From Monoraphidium neglectum (taxonomy: Eukaryota > Chlorophyta > Chlorophyceae > Sphaeropleales > Selenastraceae): 11,202 nucleotides of DNA. A model generated the notes under the pieces. That model was given only the letters and a program-made list of their open reading frames with translations, searched no databases and was not told the origin of the DNA. Location: the NCBI RefSeq assembly GCF_000611645.1, contig NW_014012866.1, positions 5,836 to 17,037 on the forward strand, written 5' to 3'. A program made the translations under genes and the position numbers. Below are positions 1 through 8,274 of this stretch, piece by piece. The stretch's first letter is position 1. Each line of letters begins with the position of its first letter.

Positions 1-80
1 CCGCCGGGGCCCGACGCCCCCTTTCAGAGAAACAAGACACCCCCCCCCCAACCCCCCCGGCCCGGGGCCTGCTGTCGCAC
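1..80 (-). other. Start of an intron of the amidohydrolase gene, with G-rich tract
   Basis: The intron opens with the donor GTGCGACA right after exon 6 and continues past the left edge. On the transcribed RNA strand it carries a 7-G run, TT and a 10-G run within 25-40 bases of the donor, seen as C runs at 40-49 and 52-58 on the plus strand. No convincing further exon is visible. Confidence 0.6.
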
Positions 81-2678
81 CTTCCGAGGTCGACGACGCT
101 GGTGATGCCGCGGGACAGCGCGTAGCGCGAAGCCGCCAGCACCGCCGCGCGGCGGCGCTCGGAAGAGGGGGGCGGGATGACAGACGACACGAGGCGCATC
201 GCGTTCTCCCTGCGCGTGGGGCGGCGGGAGGCGGAGGTCGCGAGCTGTTGAGGCTACCAGCTTCTGATGCCAACAACGTTTGATAAATGTTTGATGGGTG
301 CATTGTATCATGAGTACGATGTTGGATGGGTAGGGAGTTGCGAGACGAGGGGGCTTGGCGGGGCCTGGATGACGATGCGGCCGGGCCGAACGCGACGGGC
401 CGCACGCGCCCCCGACACTGCCTTGGGGGAAAACGGCCACGGCCCCCGCCCCCAGCCGGCGCCCGGCCGCACGACGAAAGAGAGCAAGCCCGCATGAGAG
501 CAAGCCCGCATCAGAGCAAGCACGAGCGAGCCCTGGAGGAGGGAGGGGGGGTATATGAAGGGCGCGCCTGGGGGCCGCAGGCCGGGACGCACCTCAGGAT
601 GCCCGTGGGCAGCCCCGTCAGCGGGTCCCTGTCCACGATCCCTTCAGCCGGGTCTGGCGTGCTGGCCCCCACTCCGGCCAGCTCCAGGGCCGCGCTGTTG
701 GCGAGGGCGAGGTGGGAGTCCATGCGCATCAGCATGGCGGGGCGGCCGCCGGTCGCGGCGTCGATCCAGGTGGCGTTGGGCAGGCCGCCACCCCATTGGT
801 TGTCTGCGGGGCAAGGCGGAGGTTGATTTGGGGGGAGAGTTCGGGCGGTGGCGTCGTGTGAGGCATGGAAGGGGGGGGGTGCTGCTGCGCGGAACACGGG
901 AACGCCCACACCTGAGTGATGCGCTAAGGGGCAGAGCGCGGCTCTGCCCGAGGGCCCAGCGGGGTCCAGGTCGCATCCCATCCGCAGGTCAGGGGCATGC
1001 GCACCCGCAGGGCCACCGCGCAGGAGGATAATGTGGTGCCCGGCAGCAGCACCCCTGGTCGCGAAGCAATAACAGCGGCCGCGCAGCCCGCCAGCCCCTA
1101 TGCTTTCAGACAGCATAGGCTAGCCAATAGGGCAACAGAGAACATCATCAGTCCACCAAACAATCAGCCCACCAAACAATCAGCCCATCAAAGAATCAGC
1201 CCGCCATCCATTGCGCGCCCCCAGGCCTCACCGTCCCAAAAGCCCCCCAGCACCCACTCCTCCGGGCCCAGCTTCTCGGCAGTTGCCGCGACCGCCGCCG
1301 CAAACTCGTCCCTGCTAGCCGCGCGCCGCAGGTCCACCCCCGCCAGCGACAGGCCGCCTGGGGCGGCGGGGCGGAGGGAGGGCGGATGATAAATGGTGCG
1401 GCGAGGCACCGGCTTGCAACATGCCGTTGGGTGGTGCGGCTCGGGTGGCTCAGCTGAGGGGGATAAATGGCACATGGGAGTAATTGTAGGCAGCGGGCCC
1501 AGGAACTGACGCCAAGGCGGCGCCCTGCAAGCACGTCGCGTGTGCGGTCAGATCCTCAGATCAGCATGTCATTAGATCGCGGCGGCGGCGTGTCGCACCC
1601 GGGATGAAGTGGACATGATTGTCTACAATTCCCTGTTGGGACGCGAGGGGTGTGTGTGTGTAGGGGGGGGAGGGCGCGAGTGGATGGCTGCGCGCAGGCA
1701 CATGCAATGCTCACCGGCTTTCAACCCGACCCCTCGGCGGCAGTCCCCGCTGCGCGCCGCCGCGCGCCCAGACCCAACAATCAAGCGGCTGGGCGGCGCG
1801 CCCCTAGACCACCCGACGCTGCGCCGCAATCCCCCCTCCCTGGTCGCACCAGGCGGCGCGCTCAGAATGCAGCAGCCCCTCCCGCGTGCACGGGGTATCA
1901 ACCCCCAGCTCGCCGCCGCGACGGCCGCGCCGGGGTCCCCTCGCCCCCGCCCGCCCCGCAATCCGCCATGCCCCACCGCCTACCGGCATGATAAACGCGT
2001 CCCCGAAGTCCACCAGATCGTATGCGGCGCCCTGCGCCGGCTCGCCGCCAATCTGGACGACCTCTCCGCTCTCAAGATCAACCGCCATGGCGCGCGCGCG
2101 CGGCGCCGCGGCGTCGCCAGTCCAGATGTCGCCCCTGACCCATGTGAGGCGCCGGACTGGGGCCGCCGCGGGCGGCGGCGCGAGTCCGGCGCCGGGCACC
2201 GGGGGGTGGCCGGCGGGGAGGGCGGCGCCGGAGGCGCTGGTGTAGCCCTGGTGTATGGGTGGGAGGGTAGGGTCCGGTTTTGGAGGGAAACCGGTTGGAG
2301 GTGTTTGACGAGTCGGTTGAGCCCTCGCACACGCGGCGCGCGCACGGGCGGCTGGCTCCCGCCCGCATGGCGGCGCCGCAGAGGCGCATGGCGGCGCGCT
2401 GCTGCTTTGCGGGGGGCGGCGATCGTGGCGCGGAGGCCGCGGCGCACCAGGGGGCAGCCGCCGCCGCCGCCGCGCGGCGCCTGGGCCGCGCCGGGCGCGG
2501 CGGGCGCGAGCGCGGCGTGCAGGGCCCCGAGGTGGGGCACGAGCTGGGGCCAAAAGGCGGCGATGACTGCGATGGCCAGCGAGAGCGCCATCAGGGCGCG
2601 GCCCGTGGGGGTCATGCGCTTGTCTGTCTTTGAGGACTTCTTGAAGGGCGGCGCCACGGCGCGCGCCGCCGCGCCCAT
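81..2678 (-). CDS. YtcJ/LAF3-like metal-dependent amidohydrolase, N-terminal part (six exons, runs off left edge)
   Basis: This is a split gene of the amidohydrolase 3 family, which hydrolyses C-N bonds using bound metal; its substrate is unknown. Exons in reading order are 2678-2448, 2247-1984, 1632-1599, 1357-1232, 803-593 and 209-81. Phases match at every join and about 332 residues are visible. Residues 22-45 form a hydrophobic segment, so the protein is probably membrane-anchored. Next come the N-terminal strand block (RLTWVRGDIWTGD, from about residue 111), VDNHVHFIPGG with metal ligands His171 and His173, EEWVLGGFWDDNQWGGGLP, the block MDSHLALANSAALELAG, then GILRENAMRLV and SRGITSVVDLGR. 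The order and spacing match plant LAF3 and bacterial YtcJ. Family members are usually over 500 residues, so the remaining metal ligands lie beyond the window. The chosen ATG has A at -3 and G at +4; an in-frame ATG at 2759 would add 27 residues. The exon 1 donor is uncertain, with an alternative at 2331. Family assignment is firm; exact borders are moderate. Confidence 0.88.
481..528. repeat. 16-bp minisatellite, three copies, in an amidohydrolase intron
   Basis: Three tandem 16-base units are visible: two nearly identical copies of AGAGCAAGCCCGCATS and a third that diverges after AGAGCAAGC. They lie inside the intron 592-210 of the minus-strand gene. The remainder of this 383-base intron shows no recognisable gene. 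Confidence 0.8.
1097..1119. repeat. Inverted repeat with 8-bp arms (intronic hairpin)
   Basis: CCTATGCT and AGCATAGG are exact reverse complements separated by 7 bases. The hairpin lies inside intron 1231-804 of the amidohydrolase gene. No function is evident and it may be chance. Confidence 0.5.
1149..1212. repeat. 16-bp minisatellite, four degenerate copies, in an amidohydrolase intron
   Basis: Four consecutive 16-base units begin CAGTCC or CAGCCC; the first two follow the pattern CAGYCCACCAAACAAT. The third and fourth copies carry several substitutions. They sit just inside the 5' end of the 428-base intron 1231-804 of the minus-strand gene. The unit is unrelated to the 16-base repeat at 481-528, though the period is the same. 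Confidence 0.8.
1599..1632 (-). other. 34-base microexon encoding the HxH metal-binding motif
   Basis: This exon of the amidohydrolase gene encodes GIVDNHVHFIP plus the first base of the next glycine codon. It is preceded by a pyrimidine-rich tract ending in CCCAACAG and followed by the donor GTGCGAC, both read on the minus strand. The entry phase (0) matches the donor at 1983 and the exit phase (1) matches the acceptor at 1358. Joining it gives GDAFIMP-GIVDNHVHFIPG-GLSLAGVDL, the expected continuous order in YtcJ/LAF3 proteins. Without it the enzyme lacks two metal ligands, and the phase change would shift the reading frame. Confidence 0.87.
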
Positions 2679-3046
2679 CGTCGCCGAGGGCGGGGCGTCC
2701 AACACGGCGGTGCTAATGCCGTGCGCTCCATTGATGGGAGCAGCTCCAGGCGCACACATGGCCTCTGTGCGCGCCCCTGGCGGAAGTCAAGCTGTGGGGT
2801 CAGATCGCAAGTGTGAGACACGAGATCCCCCGTTAGAAAACCAAAAACGGTGCGCACTAGCCTGAATGCGTCATCCGCCAACGTGCCAAGCTTTTAATAC
2901 ACCACCGTATCGCAAGCCGGTATTGGTTCCAAAATGACGAAGGTCCAATGCGGGGTGCGGCACACATGATAGGATCGTGCAGAGGCTAACAGTCTATCCA
3001 AGGCACCCAATCAAAGGCTCAACAGCCTGCGTAGGCGCCTGCTGCC
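2679..3046. promoter_or_regulatory. Divergent intergenic region with presumed promoters of the amidohydrolase and lipase genes
   Basis: These 368 bases separate the start codons of two genes transcribed away from each other, so both promoters and 5' leaders should lie here. The central stretch, roughly 2830-3020, is visibly lower in GC than the flanking coding DNA. It includes an AT-rich CTTTTAATAC at about 2890 and CCAAT-like CCAATG and CCAATC near 2945 and 3008. None is a proven element. I see no gene in this stretch. Confidence 0.55.
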
Positions 3047-6000
3047 ATGCTCGCCGCAGCGTTCGGCGTGGTCAGCAGGGCTGGGGAGCGCCATGCGCCC
3101 CTCATAGCAGCACACCTGCTGGGCGCGCCGCAGCCCGGCCCGCAATGCGACAGCGCCGTTGGCTTCCTACGCCAGCTGCCTTTCAAAGGGCTGCAGCTGC
3201 GCCCGCGCAGCCTCAGCAGCCTGAAGACCAGCCTCACCGCCGACGACGTCACCAGCGCCGTCGCGCCCTCCCCCGAGCTCTCGTTCACGGAGGTCGCGTC
3301 CATGCTGAAAGGGATCGTGGGGCCGCTTTCGTGGGGAGACCTGGTGTTCGGCGTGCAGGTAGCTACCAAGCAGCTGCGCCTGCAGCGGGCGGACTAGCGG
3401 GCTTGCGACGGACGGCGGCTTGCGGCACCTGCAGCACGCACATCAGGGCGGGGCATTTGGGGATCCTCAGGGGCGCGCGCTTCCAGGCTGGCCCGCTGCA
3501 CAGCCCCAGCCTGTGGGGCGGCGCACAGAACCCCGGCGCCCCCCGCGCCCGCGGCCCCGCAGGCGCTGGCGCGGCGTCACCGGGAGGCCGGCCTGGGCTA
3601 CAAGTTGGAGGGAGGGACCGCGGTCACAGACCGCCGGCTCGTTGCGCGGCTGCTGGACGCTGCCGACCTGGTGCGCCGCGCCATCGCCCTTGCCACACCA
3701 TCCCCTGAGGAGACGAGCGCCATGCCTACACGCTGCGTAATCCACCTATGTGTGCGGCCCCTCCACGATAGCATGACCGTGCCTGCAAGCCCACTGCCTG
3801 GCCGCCACACGGGCCGCCAGCCCTGCATTTTTGGCACCCTGCAAAGACCCTTTGCACGGCCGCCGGCTTCGCAGGCGTATGGTGCCTACAAGAACAACCC
3901 ACAGAGCCTGTGCGCCGTCAGCAGCCTGACGGTGCGCCCTGGCCGCCGCCGCGCCACCGCCCCTATGCATGTGGCATCGGCCCATGTTCTCTCGACCCTC
4001 GGCACCCGCTGCGCCCAGCTGCGCCACGATGGGCCGGGTCCGGCTTCAGGCCGTGCGGCTGCGGCGTCAAGCGTGCACACGCCCTCCCAAGCCATACGGC
4101 TCATGCAACAGCGGCGCTTGACCCGCTCTCGCACAACTGCTGCACCTGCTCGCCACCCTTTACACCAAACCCTCAACGATTGCATCTCTCGCATTCGCCA
4201 AATCGCCACGGGACCACCGCCGCAGCTGCCATGCATCCACCGCTTTGAGCCGGACAACGCGCTCCTCCGGCCGGCCTACTTTATAGCGACAGACCACCCC
4301 TCCGCGCGCATCGTGTGGGGCATCCGCGGCACCAAGTCGATGCACGACGTCCTCACAAACGCCATGGGCGCGGCGTGCGAGGCGGGGCCGGGCCGCTACG
4401 CGCACGAAGGAATGCTGCAGGTGCGGCCGGCCGCGCAGCGCTGCTGGGGTTTAGGACACAGGGTGTGGGATTCAGGGTCAAGGGGTTAGGGTGGCTTTGG
4501 TGGGCCGGGGCTGGTGGGTGGTGATATCAGCTGCGGCCGCGAAGAGGTCCAGGCAGAGCGTGGGGGGTGCGGCAATCGGTGCCTGCCGTCGATTTTCAGC
4601 AGCCTGCCTCCTGCTCTCGAAGGGCTGGATCCTCCGAAAGCTTCAGCCTCCTTGATACGTTTGAGCGCGCTTGCAAGCACATACGTCGTTATAGAGTGCA
4701 GATGATGTTGAGTGCTGCACGTCCTAGGTCTGCTGCGCCCTCATCAATCACGCCTCATACCCAACCAGGCGGCGCGCGAGCTGATCCGGCTGGAGCTGGG
4801 GGACGTGCTGAAGCTGAGCGGGCAGCTGCCCGGCTACGAGATCCTGATCGTGGGCCACTCCCTCGGTGAGGCCTAGTTGTACCAAATCAGGGGAGGGGGG
4901 TGGGAGACGCAACGTTGCGGCACACTGTGCGTTGTGCTTGAGCAATGACACGTCTCGGCTGCCTCGTGCTGGGCGGCCGCTCAGGCTTCCCTGCCCTGCC
5001 CATGTGGTCTCACGCTTGGCGGCTGCACCCATCTCTTGATGTCCCTTTCAAAAGTGTACTTGTGAAAACTCCGGTCAACAAAACCTGCAAGTCAAATTCG
5101 CCCGACCATGTGTGCAAAAAACCTTCTGCCGGACTGCAGGCGGCGGCGTGGCGGCGTTGCTGACGCACACTGTTATGAGCAACCCCGCCCTGCGCAGAGC
5201 GGCGCTGCGCCACGCGCCGCGAGTTTTATGCGTCGCAGTCGCACCGCCGGCCGTGACCTGCCCAACGCTGGCCGAGGAGATGCGGCCTTACGTAACCTCG
5301 GTCATCCGAGAGCACGACATCGTGCCGCACTGCTCCCTCGGACAGGTGGTGCGGCTGCAGCAGGAGGTGCGCGCCGCCTTTGTTGGCAGTTGTCCAGCCG
5401 GTGTTTTGCTGTGTTTGACACTTCTTGCCACCAATGATTGATCTACGTTTCTGCGCAGTGGTAGCAGCTGCTTTTGCTTGTCACAGACCTGCTCGTGCGG
5501 CAGGGTGGCATGAAAGGAGCACCCTCAGCAAGCCACCGATTACCGCTGCCGGGCGCCCGCCTGCAGGTGCTTGATACGGACTGGTACGCTGAGCTGAAGA
5601 GCTCGGTGTTTGAGATGGCTTACATCAGGGTGAGGGGGGGATGACATAAGGGCGTGGTGGGGGGGGGCAGCCCCGGGTCCTGGTGTTCGCTGTGGGAGAG
5701 ATGGTGCACATCAAGAGAGAGAGTGTGTGCGTGCGTGCGTGCGTGCGTGCGCGCGCGGGGTTGAAGAGAGGCGGGATGTGCACATCAGGACGCAGTCATT
5801 ACTGTGTGTGAGGGGGCCGGGGTGGAGGTGGAGATGCCGGACGTCAGCGTGCGATGCAGGGAGAAAGGGGGTTCGACGTACAGCGTAGTGGACTGGGCGG
5901 AAAGCTGGATGACATCAGCGGCTGCGTTTGAATCATGGGGGTGCACCAGGGGCCATATGTCAGGGTGTGGGCAGGTGCACGCAGGATGAGGGGAGGAGGC

Positions 6001-6618
6001 TTTCACTGATGTATGTGTGCGCGGCTTGGGGAGCTTCGACCGTGCTTTGACCGAGCTCTCAAAATTTCAAACCCAGGGGATCTCCGACGCGATCTCGGCT
6101 GCCGGCCACCTGCCGGCTGCTGCCACCAGCGGCGCAGCACGCCTGCAGCGCCTTGCAGCCGAGCTGCTGAGCAGCCGCCACAGGGACCAATTCGCGTCCG
6201 CCCTCGGCATGGCGGCCCCGGCGGCAGCGGCGGCGCGAGCGGCTGCGTCGGCCCCGACTGAGCAGCAGCAGGAGCAGCAGCAGCAGGCACAGCCAGCAAG
6301 CGGCGGGGCCGGGCCGCCGGCGAACGCGGACCCGCAGGCAGCGTGGCAGGTGGCGGTGGTGCAGCGGTGGGTGTCTGATCTGTCGAAGCGCCTGGTGCCG
6401 TATGTTGAGGGCGCCTCATCGCTGAGCGACGCGGAGCTGAGGCGCGCGGCAGACACCGCGGTGGCCAGCCTCTCGGGGGCGCTCTCCGGCTGGACCAAGA
6501 TGCTGCCGGCGCTGCCGGCGCTGCCCCAGCTGCCGTCTCTACCACAGCTGCCGCTGCCAGGGCTGCCGTTTGGGGGGCAGCCGGCTGCCCAGCCGCAGGC
6601 ACAGGGTGCAAAAGACCT

Positions 6619-6657
<39 letters not shown>

Positions 6658-6994
6658 GCGGCACGGTCAGGCGCACCAGAAATATCAGCAACCGAGCAGC
6701 GCGTCTGAGCAGGCAAACCAACAGGGGCACCAGCCGGAGAGTTGCCAGCAGGACAAAGGGCATGACGGAGGCGCCTTCAGTGAGCTGCTGGACCTCGCTA
6801 GCTGGAAGGACAGCCTCGATCTGTGGTGGGGTGAGCCCAGCGGCGCCGACAGCAGCAGCAGGCGCGGCCGTGGTGGCGGCGGGGCAGCTGCTTGGGGCGA
6901 AGGGGCGGCACAGCGGCAAGGCGCGGCGGCAGGGGGACAGCAGCAGCGACTAGAGCCCGCGCAGGCAGAGCCGCAGGGGCGAGTGCAGCAGCCT

Positions 6995-7029
<35 letters not shown>

Positions 7030-7417
7030 GTACAGGAGCCTGTATCCCCCAGGGCGTGTGTTTTACATCCGCGCTGCGGATACGACACCGCAACCCCCGC
7101 AGCGGCCAGGGCATGATAGCACACGTGACACATGTGCAGATGCGGGACCTGCAGCCGCCGCTGTCGTCGGGCCGGTTGCGGCCGCCGCGGCGACGGCGGC
7201 GGCGGCCGCGGCAGGCCGCGGGGATTCTGCGCCCGCCGCGTCGCGCTTTGAGATTATTGAGGTGCCCCAGGCCGCCCTGCAGAGCGAGGGGTTTGACAGG
7301 ATCGTGCTTCATGAGCGCATGCTGTCAGACCACAGGACGCGCGCGTACAGGGGGGCCCTTCTGAGGCTGCTGAGGGCCCTGCCGGTAGACGCTGCCCCAG
7401 CAGATGGCGGCGGTTGA
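3047..7417 (+). CDS. Class 3 lipase, diacylglycerol lipase-like (eight exons, about 847 residues)
   Basis: This is a serine hydrolase of the class 3 lipase family, expected to cleave acyl esters of glycerolipids such as diacylglycerol. Exons are 3047-3358, 3563-3736, 3875-3931, 4226-4420, 4769-4865, 5140-5366, 5567-5629 and about 5999-7417. All joins agree in phase. Landmarks are AYGAY (about 163), PAYFIATDH, the oxyanion-side block VWGIRGT (about 211-217), nucleophile Ser277 in GHSLGGG (split between exons 5 and 6), Asp338 in HDIVP and His at about 820 in MLSDHR. LYPPGRVFYIRA (about 720) matches the conserved LxPPGR block before the C-terminal strand in plant and algal relatives. Residues about 400-790 are an insert rich in Gln, Ala and Gly with two (CAG)11 runs. 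No strong membrane segment is seen. The exon 2 donor (GTAATC) and the last acceptor (5995 or 5998, without a pyrimidine tract) are the weakest borders. The family call is firm; the true lipid substrate is unknown. Confidence 0.88.
4446..4491 (+). other. G-run cluster with telomere-like words in lipase intron 4
   Basis: Six runs of three or four G lie within 46 bases, 26 bases after the donor at 4421. They include TTTAGG and GGTTAGGG words similar to the green-plant telomere unit TTTAGGG, but not as a regular array. The pattern could fold as an RNA or DNA quadruplex. The rest of this intron (to 4768) shows nothing recognisable. Confidence 0.5.
5723..5757. repeat. GTGC/GCGT alternating tract in lipase intron 7
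   Basis: This is a 35-base run of strictly alternating purine and pyrimidine, built mostly of GCGT units and ending in GCGCGCG. It lies in the 369-base intron 5630-5998, which also has long G runs near its donor. The sequence type is prone to Z-DNA. Confidence 0.85.
6623..6655 (+). repeat. (CAG)11 coding repeat, first polyglutamine run of the lipase
   Basis: Eleven uninterrupted CAG codons encode Gln at about residues 584-594 of the lipase, inside the insert between the catalytic Asp and His. Uninterrupted triplets suggest replication slippage and likely length variation between strains. Confidence 0.95.
6995..7027 (+). repeat. (CAG)11 coding repeat, second polyglutamine run of the lipase
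   Basis: A second uninterrupted run of exactly eleven CAG codons encodes about residues 708-718. It lies just before the conserved LYPPGRVFYI block and marks the right end of the Gln-rich insert. Interrupted Gln runs (QQQEQQQQ) also occur near 6260. Confidence 0.95.
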
Positions 7418-7608
7418 GAGGGTGGCGGCGGCGGCGAGGTCGGGGTGTGAGGCGGCCAGTTATTTTTTGAGGGCAGGGCAGGGTTGTGGACTGAAACAAC
7501 GTACGTACTGCTTGATGAGATGGGCCAGCCCATGCTAGCAATAGAAGAAGGACTGCTGGTGTGTGAGTACTTGGATGGGCGTGAGCACCTGCGCGTGTAC
7601 ATGTGTGA

Positions 7609-7625
7609 GTGCGCGCACGCGTGCG

Positions 7626-7688
<63 letters not shown>

Positions 7689-7707
7689 GCGTGCGCGCAT
7701 GCACGTG
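7609..7707. repeat. 99-base alternating purine-pyrimidine tract around (TG)28
   Basis: A (TG)28 microsatellite at 7628-7683 is flanked by GCGCGCACGCGTGCGCA on one side and GCGTGCGCGCATGCACGTG on the other. From 7609 to 7707 purine and pyrimidine alternate without a break. A further 18 bases (7590-7607) continue the pattern after one shift. It lies about 190 bases after the lipase stop codon, probably in the 3' UTR or the intergenic DNA. Confidence 0.92.
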
Positions 7708-8058
7708 AAGACAAAGCGTGTGATGAAGGCTCACTTCAGTTTATAGTACTTTACTGTACAAGGTTTTGTCTGGTGATGGCAAAAGCACAGTTTTTGGGCG
7801 GCTGTCAACGCTGCGTCCGTCATTCAATCTGTGTTTGGGACGGCAGGGGTACACTTTCAACGGAGCATACATACAACATTTGGTGGTGCGCACTGCCAAA
7901 CCTGCCAATCAGGCGATTTGGTTCCTCGTAGCCATGCTGTGGCTAGTTCGTGCAAGGCTGCAAACCTGTGTTCGCAACCACCCCTATGACTGATCACACG
8001 ATCACTCTGTCACGAGCGAGACGGTTGCCCACTCTGCATGGGTGACGTATCAAGTCCA

Positions 8059-8063
8059 TGTAA
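8059..8063 (+). terminator. Possible poly(A) signal TGTAA for the lipase mRNA
   Basis: TGTAA is the usual polyadenylation signal in chlorophyte algae, and this is the first copy I found on the plus strand after the lipase stop codon. It would give a 3' UTR of about 650 bases. That is long but not unusual for these algae. The motif is short, so a chance match is quite possible. Confidence 0.35.
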
Positions 8064-8258
8064 TCTCCATCGATGGCCACGGCTACATCACAGTTACGGT
8101 AGTGCAGGGGCCCCCGCACCAACCCCGCCCCAACTCCTCCTCATGTAGCATTGCGGTGACGCACATCTGCATGGCAAGGCTTCTTCTGCGGCAAAAGTCT
8201 CCCGAATGTCTAAGCATCGTACATTGAAGGTCAATTCATGTTGGTTTTATCGCGTAGT

Positions 8259-8274
8259 AGGTCGTGAACGACCT
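8259..8274. promoter_or_regulatory. Palindrome AGGTCGT-GA-ACGACCT upstream of the secreted-protein gene
   Basis: This is a perfect inverted repeat with 7-base arms and a 2-base spacer, centred about 85 bases before the ATG at 8351. A dyad of this size near a likely promoter or 5' leader could bind a dimeric regulator or form a small RNA hairpin. There is no direct evidence for either. Confidence 0.45.

Noticed and set aside
1149..1212. Possible CRISPR-like array
   Set aside because: The units are contiguous 16-base tandem copies without unique spacers, in an intron of a eukaryotic gene.
1609..2865. Plus-strand 418-residue open frame antisense to the amidohydrolase
   Set aside because: It runs opposite exons 1-3 of a clearly recognised gene, has an Arg/Ala/Pro-rich composition typical of a GC-rich shadow frame, and shows no known domain.
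3359..3562. Region 3359-3562 as extra lipase coding sequence
   Set aside because: The frame from exon 1 stops at 3395, and the GTAGCT donor with the CCGCAG acceptor gives a clean phase-0 join reading GDLVFGVQ-ALARRHREAG.
5785..5989. Small open frames on both strands within lipase intron 7
   Set aside because: They match no family, would not join the flanking exons in phase, and lie beside simple repeats.
6003..6919. Minus-strand Ala- and Leu-rich frames opposite the last lipase exon
   Set aside because: CAG runs read on the other strand give poly-Leu or poly-Ala. The plus strand ends in conserved lipase blocks.
7254..7734. Minus-strand frames full of Thr-His repeats, and the plus-strand Cys-Val frames
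   Set aside because: They are translations of the (TG)28 microsatellite and its flanks, not protein-coding sequence.
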